Positions 44,576-57,700 of a stretch of 64,000 nt of DNA are shown piece after piece. The DNA is taken from positions 15,373,338-15,437,337 of the forward strand of contig NC_088302.1 of the NCBI RefSeq assembly GCF_032854445.1, given 5' to 3'. Every line of letters begins with the position of its first letter. The first letter of the stretch is position 1. A program made the translations under genes and the position numbers. Source of the stretch: Liolophura sinensis. Lineage: Eukaryota > Mollusca > Polyplacophora > Chitonida > Chitonidae. The notes under the pieces are model-generated. The model searched no databases, was not told where the DNA came from, and was given only the letters and a program-made list of their open reading frames with translations.

Positions 44576-47500
44576 CTGGAAAGACATACACATACAGACG
44601 GGTTAGCCAGTTTATTATATATTATTATTTTATTATAGTTTATTATCAATACTCATATCAGACAAGACACAGTTTTACAGTATATCGTGATCGTATACAG
44701 ATCACAATGATCGTGCATACAACACTTGTGCTAAACAATGGGCGAGCCTTTTTCCGTGAAAACTTTGTTACATGAAACAATAGCGTGTACATAAGCACGG
44801 AGTGCAATAGCCTGAAGCCCACCTGACTAAATTCACAATATTTATATTATAAGAGAAATAAATTATGTAAGCCCTTCACAAGGATTAAAAAGGCGGTAAT
44901 GAGTTTGGTTTTCAGAACACAAGGGTTTGCCACTCCAGTACAATTAGCAAATAGTACATACGTAGTTTTGTCTGGCACGGTTATTATGTACTGTAAATAA
45001 ACTGGCAAACATCTTTTTAACGTCTTTGTTTTATTATTTCAGAAGAAGTTTAATGGTATCAGTATTGGAAATTCCATTATTTACAATCAGTCATTGAAAA
45101 GGTAAAGAAGTCAAGCGTTATGTCCGTCAGTCGTATACCACTCTTGGCCATGAAGTGGTGTTCTACGTGTTTAATGGCAAGTTACATTTCCAAAACTATA
45201 CACCATTCCCAACGAAATATGTAAGAAATAATATATAAATAGTAAATGATGCTGGTAACGCGTATGTCATCATTTTTTATTTTCACAGGGAAGACAGCTG
45301 ATAGTCATGTAGTCATGACATTCTATTCAACTTTCAAACTCGTTGTCCGTGGAAAAAGCGTTATAAGATACGGTCTCCTGGTGTTGATTCCACATAGCTA
45401 TTTCTGCTTGTCAAAATTTAGAATATCATCACAACGGTTAGTTTTTGACACTGGATGTTACAATTTTGACACATTTGCCTTATGTTGACACCGATCTAAA
45501 TTTCTACAGCCCAAAAATGAAAATCTGAAATTGTATTTTAGATTTTTACTTAAATTAGAAATGGTTATGTAAAATCGGCGTGGAGTCAGAAATGGTTCCA
45601 TGGAATTGGCCACAGGCTGAGTAATTATTCTTTATACGATTCAGTAGGCGAACAGAAGGTTTGACTATGAATCTCATAAAACTCCACCCCGCTCGTACCA
45701 AGACGGCCCAAAGCTATGAACTCTTTCCTTTATTACGTAAAAATTATCGGGGTATGAGTATCCATAAAACAGCTGGCAAGTACACAAGCTCTGCAAGTCT
45801 TACAATCACTACATACTTTTGATTTCGGTGGCCGAACTTTCACACAGTACGAACAAATAGTATCACTTCACATGTAAAATATAAACACAAAGTTTTTATA
45901 TCATTATATAGAAAATACACCTGACTTCTAAGAAAATTTAATTGTGCGGCTCAATATGGCAGATAAGTAAATGGTGTAACCATATAAGTGCTCACCAAGG
46001 GAGAATACTCTTACGGTAATACAAGGTTTTGTGAGACAGAAGATTGGTGCGCACAACGACAGCCAGATTTGAGAAATAATGAGCACTGTCCATGTCTCAG
46101 ATTATTCTAGGAATAGAGACGTTATGTGGGATCCGAAACAAAAAGAAAAAACAAAAAAAAAAACACCTAAATACAGAGAACATTTGAGACTAGGCTATAA
46201 ACATCTGTTGTTTTTTAGAATGTGGCGAAGGACAGTATGATGATACCATTCATTACGACGAATTCCCACGAACTGTTTGGAGGAGTAATGCTCATAACTG
46301 ACCATATTCATTATAAATGTAAGAGTGCTTGGAGTTACTATCACATAGACGGTTTAGGTTCGGTTCGTGCAACCTGAATATTTTTGCTGTCGCTAAGTTC
46401 GTCTTTTTGATTCAGTATGCGAATAGCCAAGCTTGATTGGAAGCCACTAATATTTTGTCGTGTTGAAGATACTTCTTTTCCATTTATTGCTATCGAAATG
46501 CCTTCGGCCATTTGTCAGTTGCAAACTTTGCAGAAATTGTGTTTGATGTATTGGGACATGGATGGCACAAAGGTGTCAGATATCCTATTTATTGGTTCTT
46601 AACTTCCCCCAAAAGAATAGCCATGTACAGACAATCCACCACCATGGGTTGTTTTCCGAGACACCTAATAAAAACTAGCTTAGGGCCAGTGTCGGGCAAT
46701 ATAGCGACCATGAAGGGGACTCGAGTAACATCGTCGTTAACATGGCTATTTGCCCAACTCTGGTGTTGCGCGTATCTGCCAACACGGGGACGTCGGCGCT
46801 GTAATTTTCTACACCTCTTACACGGTCATTGTTTGAGAATGGTAGCGAAGTGACAAAAGGGATGAGAACGCCTGAGGCAGTTTCTAGGCAAAATTGGCAC
46901 GGAGACGAAGAAATGGTATCTCGCACTGAACGCCGCTAGCTCAGATTTTCAATTATTGACGTCAGGTTTGCATTGAGAATAATGGTTCTTTGACGGCTTT
47001 AAAATAAGATGCAATTTGCTGGCTTTTTTTCGTCCCTGATCATCGGATGAGGACAGAGGATATTCGTGCTCACAGATTACATGGGCTCGAGGGGGGAGCT
47101 AGGGTTGTCGGTGGGGGAAGTGGAGGTAGAATTTCCAACGACTTGTAATAAAATCAGGCAAGTTGGAGCACGTGGCCTCTGGCAGAAGACAAGATTGTCT
47201 GTCAACCGGAACAGAGAAGTCCAACACGCAGCGTAATTTGCATCCAACAGGCCCTGAGATAAAACTACGTCAAATTTCTCTTCATATAATAACAATGAAA
47301 TTATGAGAGTGTACATGCCCGTGGAAAAGAGAGGCAAACAATTATATTAGTAATAGAAGAGAGTGCATCATTTCTAGAAAGGCTGTCCGCAGGGGGTTAG
47401 CTTCCCTTCCTGTGAATTATAGAAATATTTCCTCCTTGAACTTTCTGCGTGTGTTGAATTATAGCGCAACAGATTATGTCATAGTCACCGACCCATTTGA

Positions 47501-50500
47501 CTAACCGACTCTCATGGTTGGTCTAGAGGTTTTACTGAAACAAAACACGACGTCACGTGTGCACCAACGAAATGTAAGCTATTTAAATCGAGCTTGAGGC
47601 AAGGTTAGGAAGTAATATGCAACGCGCCATAGCGGCATAAGTTACGCCAGATCTAATATTATCTCGAGCGAACATAAAAGATGGGGCAAGTATCAATTTG
47701 GGTTAGTATTGGAATGCACATAAGTGAACGGGAAGCTTGGACCATTTAGATGATACCCAGGTACTGCAGACCTTCCAACAACCGAAAGGTACAGTTGTAA
47801 AGATCACTCTAACTCACTGGTGCAGTCCTCTTTTAATGAATTTCCACAATGGAGCTCACCACAGGCTATAAACTTAAAATCCTTGGTGCATCCTAGATAG
47901 AGATTAGCCTTCTGAGCGTTACTTTAAATTTTGCTTAATTAATCTGAACTTACACTCAAAGGTCAATTTTGTTCTGGTTAATATAGCATATATGTTACAC
48001 TTACATCCAAAATCGAAGAGACCGTATGACTCCAGTTGTGTGATCCTGGTTTCACGCAATTCTTTGAAGTATACATCCACTTGCATGAAGTTTTGTCTGA
48101 AACATGAAAGAAAAAACGAAACAGTTAAGAAGCTAATCCTCCCAACGGATCAGTCTGTGAAAGTACTAAAGAATGCATCACTTTTGATTTATTTATTTAT
48201 TTCATTGTAGTTTTAAGTTACGCCATCCTCAAGAATATTTCACTTTTATGATGGCGGCCAGTATTATATGGTGGGAGGAATCCTGGCAGAAACAGGGGGA
48301 AACCCACGAGCATCCGCAGGTTGCTGGCAGATTTTCCCACGTACAACCAGAGAGGATGTCAGCATAAGCTAAACTTGAACACCTCGACCACAGGGGTCCG
48401 TATCAAGTTCGCATATGTATATATTTATATTGATATCCATGCAATGAAATCAATTGCCACTCGCTTGTTTCACAGCCAGATTAAGTTAAGGTTTATCAGG
48501 TACCTGGCTGAATGGTGGTCGTTTACTATCGTGTCAATCAAAATAAATAGAACAAAAATAGTCCTGAAATAATGCTTATGTGACTTTAAGCCATTTTTCA
48601 CTCATTTATTCTCCTGACTGAAAAGGTTGAAAACTTCAATCCTAACATTCGATTTCAATCCAGGAACGTCCCTGGATTGAAGATAGCCTGCCTATCTTAA
48701 TCCCACGTTAAGTCAAACTTCAAAGTTTAGACGCTATTCATGGACCCTAGAAATTAAAATTTTCACCACCGCACAAATGCTATCTTAAGACAAATATGTC
48801 AAAATTTTAAATTTCAGTGCCCAAAAATAAGCATTTTGATGAGGTAAAATCAGCTTCAGTTTCCCATAAACTTAACCTGCATGTGGCTTAAATCAGCAGT
48901 CAAATAAATGAATTATTTAACCTAACATTCAGTCAGGACTGTTTACAGTGTAGTTAAGCGATGTTACTTACAAATAAAAGTTTCCGTTTATTTTACTCCC
49001 GGTTAAATATTCTCTCAGTTCTGATTGGTAGGCGCTGATGTCACTCAAAGTCTTCTCTACTTTCTCGGTAAGTTTCGTCACTTGGGACTTGGTCTCGTTG
49101 AACATAAGTTTGTCCAGCAGCCACTGCACTTCGCGTCGACTTTTGATACCGAAGTCTGCGATACGATCTGCGATGGGCTTGATCGATTCTGTCATGATTC
49201 GGCTGGCTTGAGTCACTTCTTTTTTCAGGTATCTCGTTTCATTGAGGTACGTCTGAAAAACATAAAGCGTGACACCTATATTACTGAATGAGAAGTCTGT
49301 GACTCAGTGAAAAAAGGAAACATACCACGCCTGAAACTGAAGATCTTATTTTCCCATCAAGTGTTTGCAATTTTGGGATTTCATGCCTTTGAAGAGGCCT
49401 TTTAAAACTGCCGTGGGACATGATAACTTCATGATGCGTAACCTGGATTGTCATTATCAATCAGTATACATAATTTCAACTAGTAAATAATCGGATGTAA
49501 TATTTGTATCGGTCAAGCATTATTGTACTTCTAGAAGTATACCGACCCTAAATCTACTTAGAAACTTATTTTCACAGTCATCATGTGACAAGAACATTTT
49601 ATGTCACTTGCAGTTGTAGTGGTTACATCCTTAAAAAACATGCTGAGTCATGTCAGCCCTAGTCTGTATGACTGTCAAGCTTTTCCTACAAATGCAAATG
49701 ATCGATAAATGCAGTATTACCTTATTTTTCACTTTTGTCTAAAAACCTGTTTGGTAAACCCGGCTTAAGGCCTCTTTACCTGGGAGACGCGCATTGCCTA
49801 TGACAATCCGCTAAGTATCAACTCCAGATCAAGCTTACATAGTACGTACGGCTTGAGGTCAACAGGTAAGTCTTTACATTTCACAAAACTAACTAAAATA
49901 AATTCCACAGTTAACAGTCTTACATGAAGGGATCTGCATATGATTGCAATGTGTTGAGCATGAACTAGACATCTGCAGTGCGTAATTTCATAATTTCAAC
50001 CAAACCAAACATTTTGCCAGATTTGCACATGTTCTCACAATTATATATTTGAAAACGTATCATGTGTTATCATAAATGTATAATATATTTATCTAGTTAT
50101 TTATATTTATTTGATCGGTGTTTTACTCAATAGTTCTCATTCTTCGCGCTGGTACATAACAATTAAGGACAACTGTACCCAGTTTAATTTATGAATTCTG
50201 CCTCATCAGCTTCTAAGGGCACATCATATTTCACCTCAATTTCATATATTAAACCTCATGTGAAACATCAACAACAACACTGCAAGTTTGCTTTGACGCT
50301 GGAGAGTTCCATCAGAAAATCCTTCTGTCAATCACTAGAAACAGCAGCTACGGAGAGCTAACTAAATAAAATGAAAATGTACCCACTACAATCAGTGTTT
50401 ACAGAGTTATATGGATGCTCGCAGGAGATAATATTTGATCAAATCAGGGGAATTATATGAACAAATCTCCAGTGAGAAATCCATGCACATTTAATCCATT

Positions 50501-51609
50501 AAGATCACATGCTGGATATGGGGAGTGCCCAGTCCTCGTTGACCGTGTATTGCTGATATCCACAGCCGATTCCGCGGTATGAATTTTGATTGGCACTAAC
50601 GGAGGATTTCTCCGACCTTGCTCCGATACAGGATCCTGGCGTGTCACATGTTGGCGAATGTATAAGTGACTTCTGTCCACTCTCTCCTTAATGGCATTAA
50701 CTTTTCTCCGATAGTTCAGTGTATAGTTTCAGTAGCGGATGCCTCCCTCGGAAGCTCGGATGTTATCATAAGTGAAAACGTATCCACAGACTTGTGTGCC
50801 TTATTGAATCAATTTGAAGGCAAATGAAAGACTGGGTGAAATAAGATATCGGGTGCGCTGGAAAATAAACTAAATCGCGTTGGCTTTCTAATGAACAGGA
50901 GAAAAAGAGGCGTTACTTTTTTTCTTCTCATGTTCGTCTTTATAAGGTTCTTATAGGTCGCGCAGAAAGTTTCCCCTTAAACAAATAAAGCTGAACAATA
51001 TATTCCAGCTGCTATTACATCCCCTTGTAACATCCGAGCTTCACTTTATTTTACCAAATTCCGTTCCAGGCACGGTTATAAGGGGTTTGTGGACAGCTGT
51101 TTCCTATGTATTTCCATGAACAGTTAGAATAAAACCCGGACAGAAGTAAGTCGACATTCAGTTCGCAATGAGTGACGATATTCCATTTGTCATCATGACA
51201 TCGTTGTTTTAGTTTCTCTTTGTGCACTGTATGTCTGTTTGTATTATAGGATATAAAAAACAGAGATTAAATGATGAGTGACTTCCAATAATTATGCATT
51301 AGGAAATACGTTAATTACATGTACTAGGCACTATAAGGATTCAATTAAAGGTACAAAACATTTCTCCGCCCAGGAAAAAAACAAAACATAACATATCTTA
51401 CAGTATTCGATATACACCTTCCTTTATTCTCCACTACTTTTTTTCTGGTGTGGACATAGCTTTACTAATGTGTGTTTAAAATGCTGTGATGAGCTATAGC
51501 TTTACAAACAACAACCTACCGGGGGCACAGAGGAGAAAATGTGCCCCAGTTTCCTCAACACTACACAAAATTACACACATCAGATGTTATTAAACAGACA
51601 TATATACAT

Positions 51610-51706
<97 letters not shown>

Positions 51707-54700
51707 ATGTAGGCAATTTTTATCTGCAATATGTGCAAGCGGCCAATCGCTGGTTGGATGGGAAAAGCTTTCCTTCATGCTATGCTAGAGTTATGAGTCA
51801 CGATCTGAAAAGATTTATATACTAGAACTCAGATACAAGCAATCACTGCTAACTCTTATCAGATAAAGACGCTATACTGTTTGAGAGGCGTTCAGAACTC
51901 CACAAAGATTACGTTCAACTCTCATCTTTCACTCATTAGTGAGGAGGTAACTTAGTTTGTCTATTTACCGCTTGGTGTCGCTGATAACTAGCGTGGCTTG
52001 GCGAATCTAGTTGATATTCAGACGGGTCGTCATTTTAACGGGATTTGATTAGGGTTTGATGAACAGAGTCGTTGGCTGGTTTGGACGCGTTCCCAATTTG
52101 TAGGAACTATGTGTGATTTGGCTAAAGACGAAGCCGTCCTAGAGAGCGAGAGTCAAGCCCAACGTGATTACGCGGGCCATCATGGCCCAAACTCGGCTGA
52201 TTTCGGGTCGGGAAGGGCTCTTCGTTAGCCAGCGTATTGCGGAAATTGAGCGGACGGTAAAGTCCAACAAGACAAATCAATACTGTTTGTATTTTAACGA
52301 CATTTGGTGATTGTGAAAAGGGAAAGCTAACTTTCATGACTGACAACATCGATAAGGCCAGACACGCTAAAATATCCACATGGAACTGTCTATATAAGTG
52401 CAGAAAAAATTTAAATTAAAGGTCACAACCAAAGCAACACAATCAACCTTTAAGTCCAGACACGCTAAAACTTCCAAATAGAGCTATCTGAAATGTTGAA
52501 ATCATGAGTCACAACGAAAACAACATTTTGTAACCTTTGAACAAATTGCCAACACGAGCAAGGTCAAATTTAATAATGAACGAAGCACTCAGCGACATCC
52601 CGTTAGATTTCTATTTTGCATATTTTAAATAATTAATTTGTCCAAATGAAAAAATATATATGTTGCCTGATAATAGCTAGATTATCAGGCTCAAAGAGTG
52701 TAATGGGCGAAAAGGAACATGCAGCTGTAATTATTATCTTATCTGTTTATAAATTTAAAACCGTCCAACAACTTACACTGCACCTTTATATGGCTCTTAT
52801 TCTCCCAGATCATTTACTCATTTGAATTACTGTAACATCTAGCTCGTGCTATAAACTCTCACCAACAGAACACTAAAAATTAAATATGCAGGAAAAGAAA
52901 TTTATTTAGACAGTTTAGATTTGGGCTAGTTCATTGTAGCTCATTTGCTCAAAAATGATTAGTTTGATTTTTACAGGGCCCCGCAGATTATTTTGGTGTC
53001 TTGATGTGTAAAGGTTTCAAAAATAATTTAAATTTATATTTGATATGTGGTACCAAGGGCTGTATGGACATCTACTGTCTACTATGCTCCCATACATGTA
53101 AACAGTTAAATTAAAAACCTGACTGAAGTCAATGGAACAGAGGTCGTTTTCAGGCGGCATTGTGTGTCGAACCATGTTCCAGCTATTCGCACTGACGTCA
53201 TAGCTTTTGTAATTCTATTTACGTTATACGTCTATTGTACAGTGTATCTGCAAACGCTGAGACCCTCAGTGCTGGGTGTACTAAGTATCCCCGGGGTCTG
53301 GCCTCCACTCATTATGTTTCATAATGTCTTTAAGGTGTGTATATTTCACAGCATTCTGTGTTTAGCTTGACTAGGTAGTGATGTCTTCTCAAATGCTTTA
53401 AATCTCCATCGTTACATACACTTTCTGTACATTTGCACGGGCATTTAGATGTAACTTGACTTGTAAACTGACAAGAGACAGTGTGTAACCGCATCCCAGT
53501 TATCACGGTGTTGTAACGGCTCTACTTACTCTCTTAACCCTCCATACGTGTATTTGTAGTGCGCTTTAGAAATAAGCTCCCTATTATTAGTCATATGATG
53601 CAAAATAATAAAAATCATGCCTATATACTCCTTCCTGTCGCCCAAGATTTATCTCAAGTGTAGCTTGGTAAATACATCATCAAATCTACAGGAAGACCTA
53701 AACCGTCTATGACATAACGAGAGGCAGGTGTAACGGTCTAGGTATTGCTCAAAACTAATTGGATTGTCCTGACAGAGAAGCTCATTTGGCACATCCTAGT
53801 CGACCAGCTTGTCGTGACACACGGACAAAGACAGTGAAATAAGCAGGACACAGCCTCTTTCACTCGAGGACAGTCCCATGGGATGATAATCGCAGATGTA
53901 TAAGGAAGTCTAATTTATTACCTGATCTAATTGTGTCCACTCTTAAAAACTCTCGATCCCTTCTGTAACAGTCTGTCTATTACAAATGGGTGGTAACAAT
54001 AACAGCTTCTGGCATACCATATTGTGTTTTGGTAGATAGCATCAGTGGAAATATTATTTAATTGTTTCTTAACGCCTTCGTCGGAAATAACCTTTTTATA
54101 ATATGCAGAAAAGTCTATTTAACAAGCTACATTCGTTTTTTTTTTTGTTTTTTTTTTGATTGGTGTTTTACGCCGTACTCAAGAATATTTCACTTATACG
54201 ACGGCGGCCAGCATTATGGTGGGTGGAAACCGGGCACAGCCCGGGGAAAACCCACGACCATCCGCAGGTTGCTGGCAGACCTTCCCACTTACGGCCGGAG
54301 AGGAAGCCAGCATGAGCTGGACTTGAACTCACAGCGACCGCATTGGTGAGAGGCTTCTGGGTCATTACGCTGCGCTAGCGCGCTAACCGACTGAGCCACG
54401 GAGGCCCCAGCTACATTCGTGAGATACTATGACAAAGGTACAGAATCTATGCGTAAAAACAGACATTTGCAAAATATCCGTCAACCAAGATGGATGTTCA
54501 GCGGCCAGTTCCCAAAACGACGTTTAGCTAAAACTACCAAAGAACTAAGAATTTATTTATTTTTTTTTTACGCGGTTCTCTCTTATGGTGGTGGGGGTGG
54601 GGGAGGGGGGGGGGGGGGGACCAGGCAGAAACCCACGACCATCCGCAGTTTGGTGGCAAACCTTCCCACATAGGGCCGTAGAGGAAGCCAGCAGATGGAT

Positions 54701-57700
54701 TTGAACTCAAAGCGTCCGCATTGATGGGAGGCTCCTGGGTCAGTGCGCCGCGCTGGAGTGATAACCTCCTCGGCCACGGAGGACCCAAGAACTAATAAAA
54801 TATATAAAGTACGACAGTAGGATCAGACGGTATCATGCAAAGAGAAGCAGTCTACAGTTTTCAATGATGTAGGAAAAAAAAGAAAAAAACATGAGGTTTG
54901 TTTCAGAAGCTTTCAGATTTGTAATCTTCCATTCACTAAACATGAACTCTGTCTTTTCGAATGTGCTGTCCTCAACATGTTAAAGCTGCACGCTACAAAA
55001 AAAAAACATGTTCCTTTCAATCCTCCCCGTAATACTGACTTCACATCACCTAGTTAATCATCAATAGTAAAGACCATAACGTCATAATTAACAGAAATGT
55101 GACACATCGACAGCAAGACCATGTTCGCTAACCGCCATTTTCGATTCGATTCAGCCACACTGTGTTGTATTTGGAAAAAGATTGTATGGAAAAAGATACT
55201 TTGTATGACATTTGGACTGTAAGCAACACGTACACGAATAAAAAGGCGATTGACAGTTTGTTTGGTCTTAAATTTTTGTTCTAATAGTGAAAAGAAGAAA
55301 TTATACGCAACTATTGTAAAAAATTGAAAACCATCCTAATGTTTGGAAGAGTCCACTCTAGCAATGGATTAACGTTATTCTATATGCCAGTTTGCAAGAT
55401 TCGAATGCTGTTTGAGTGGATTCGTGGCTTACTTCTTAAATACGATTTTAAGGTTTTCACTATTGCTGCGTAATGAGTTATTCAAAATTCACATTCAAAT
55501 AATGAATTCAAAATTACTTTTAAGATTATCCTTCCGTGACATACAGCTGTGACACTTTGAGGACAGCCCAGGCGTTACCGTTGAGTTCCAGGTCAGTGAC
55601 CGTAAAAATTCAGAACGTTCAATGCGGAAAATGAACTGGGAACATGGCCATGCGTTCTCAGAGCTAAGAAAGTCCCTGTGGTCAAACAAAGGCCACTTTA
55701 AATGACCGAAGTGTACTCGGATCGTAACAAATTCACACTGATGCACATAAACGAGTTTTAATTCGAACGATTTTTTCTTTAATAAGCCAGTGTTTGCTCA
55801 CTTTTTTTTTGTTTTTAACAAAAAATACAAATCTTTTGTTATCTGCAATGCGACGGAACATGTACGTTTTTAGAATTTATCATATAAACCTTGAAACTAA
55901 TAAATCATCAACGCCGACTGACAGCGGCGCAAGATATCTAATATTAAAGGTACCGTCCTTGTCACCACTGAGTGGTCACATCAGATATAATCGACTTCAC
56001 GTTGCATACTTCACCCAAAAGGTTCAGTACCTGATGTAGATCTATTCTCAGTACCTCTGGCAAGTACACCAAGACCGTAGTTAGGCTTCTGGTTTCGAAG
56101 ACAGTAGCAGGTGAAAAATCAGGGCTAATTTGGAGGGTTTGGCACTGAATACGACCCTGGCGCGGGGCATTTTGTTGTACGGGTTCTGAGATTTTATTAC
56201 CAAGTGTTTGTTTTCTTGAAAATATCCAAACATTGTGACATGTAATATAGAACACTAACCAAAATCAACTTCAACAACTTGTACACATGCAACATGATAT
56301 ATGATGGACAATGTACAACTTACAATTCACGATTTAATATAATCACAAACCCACATCCACCTGTACAAGCCTATTCCGCGTTTTGCATGCGCAACGGTAC
56401 TGGTGATAAAGTATGATGCAGACAACGCTTTCGTGAGTGCGATTGCACACATGCGAATAACCGGTCCAACCCTAGATACAGCAATGCATGTTACAACAAT
56501 GTACACTTTGGTGACAGCCCGGAATTCAGCGTTGTTTTGTGTGTGCGTATTTTGATTATTGACCACCATGGTACAGCATTTTGATAAGCGATTTCATTCA
56601 TTTGCCTACAAAAGAATCCTTTTGTCTGTTTCCAACATCAATGAAAACTGTTGACTACTTACCTTTGTACGAATCCGCCCTATTTTCATACTTCATATAC
56701 TTTCTTAGTTCTTTTGTGGTTTGTGCTGAACGTTGTTTTGGGAATTGGTCTTGTGATTATTGACCTTAAGCGTCCAGTTTGTTTAACGGTTGTGATATGA
56801 ACGTCTGTTTTGAAGCTTAGATTCCCAAGATTTAGACTTAAAGTATGCTTGAAACCATGTAAAGTTTTAGGTGACTCACCTAAAACACACTAAGTATTAC
56901 TCACCCTCAGGCTTCTCAGTGCCTCTTTCATATCCTCTCCGTTCACTTTGGTGGCCATTTCCGTTTTCCTCAAAAACTTCTTGTCATAATTCAACCTTAA
57001 GGTGGAAAAATTCATGGCAACAAGTTCAACTTGTGAGTGCAGCCGCTGGAAGGCTGGTTTCAGGTCGGCTATAGCGGCTTTCAGTCTCTTCACTGTGGCC
57101 GTAAATGTCTTACTAGTGTTATATAAGGTCTTCCTGAATTCCACTACTTTTTTCCTGTCCATTAAGTACGTATCTAACAATTGGTTATGATCGGCCTCAA
57201 GCCGATTTTCAAATTCTTTCTTTTGTTGGTTAATATCTTCGAAAATTAAATCTAATAAATGGCCAAGTTTTCTGCCACCACTTGCATTTTTGGCAGCGGA
57301 ATACTTCTCCGTCAAGAGTCGTGAAAGATCTGTGATCGTAGCTAGCATGCTGTCAGTGGTTATATTGTACTGTTTACGGTGCTGTCGAAATTCTCGGTAT
57401 TTTTGTCCATACCCATTAACTATAGTTTGCTGAAAGCGCAATATGCCTTTTCGAAACTGTAGAATGGGGCTAGAGTCGGACACGGACGAGTCTGGAAGTG
57501 AGAGAATCTGTGATAACTTATCAAGAAGTCCACGAAGAGAGATATCAGGAACTGAAGATTTCTCAAACTCTATTTCGCCTAAAAGATTTCTGATCCTTCC
57601 ATCCAGTGACAAAAAAGCCACGTGTGTCATTTCATCAATGTCCGAGTAGCTCACAACAACGTCTCTGTTCAGGGCGTCTAACGCATCTTGTAAACTCTGT

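Larger units (their letters stand above)
49253..56904. other. Large intron (7.65 kb) of channel 2
   Basis: Phase-0 intron from GTGAGT (complement, ending at 56904) to the acceptor at 49253. It holds SINEs, R4 and R5 copies and a composite microsatellite (separate entries). The flanking exons join in frame without further exons, and none was seen between them. Confidence 0.65.

Noticed and set aside
44437-44649. - strand frame RRYWRDIGPLHWNQCLYF as a protein
   Set aside because: It is the wrong frame of the channel 2 TM2 exon; the correct frame gives DIGGTLALYIGIS.
46512-46926. Overlapping open frames on both strands
   Set aside because: No motif on either strand and no exon borders; they lie inside the channel 2 intron.
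47077-47337. - strand frame as a channel 2 exon
   Set aside because: No family motif; the expected pre-TM2 exon is found at 48005-48096 with perfect phase.
51541-51825. Open frames with Thr-His/Ile-Tyr repeats on both strands
   Set aside because: Product of the (ATAC)n-(AC)n-(AT)n microsatellite.
54062-54349. Protein-like open frame ending in a conserved-looking segment
   Set aside because: It is the antisense of the SINE core and recurs wherever the SINE occurs.
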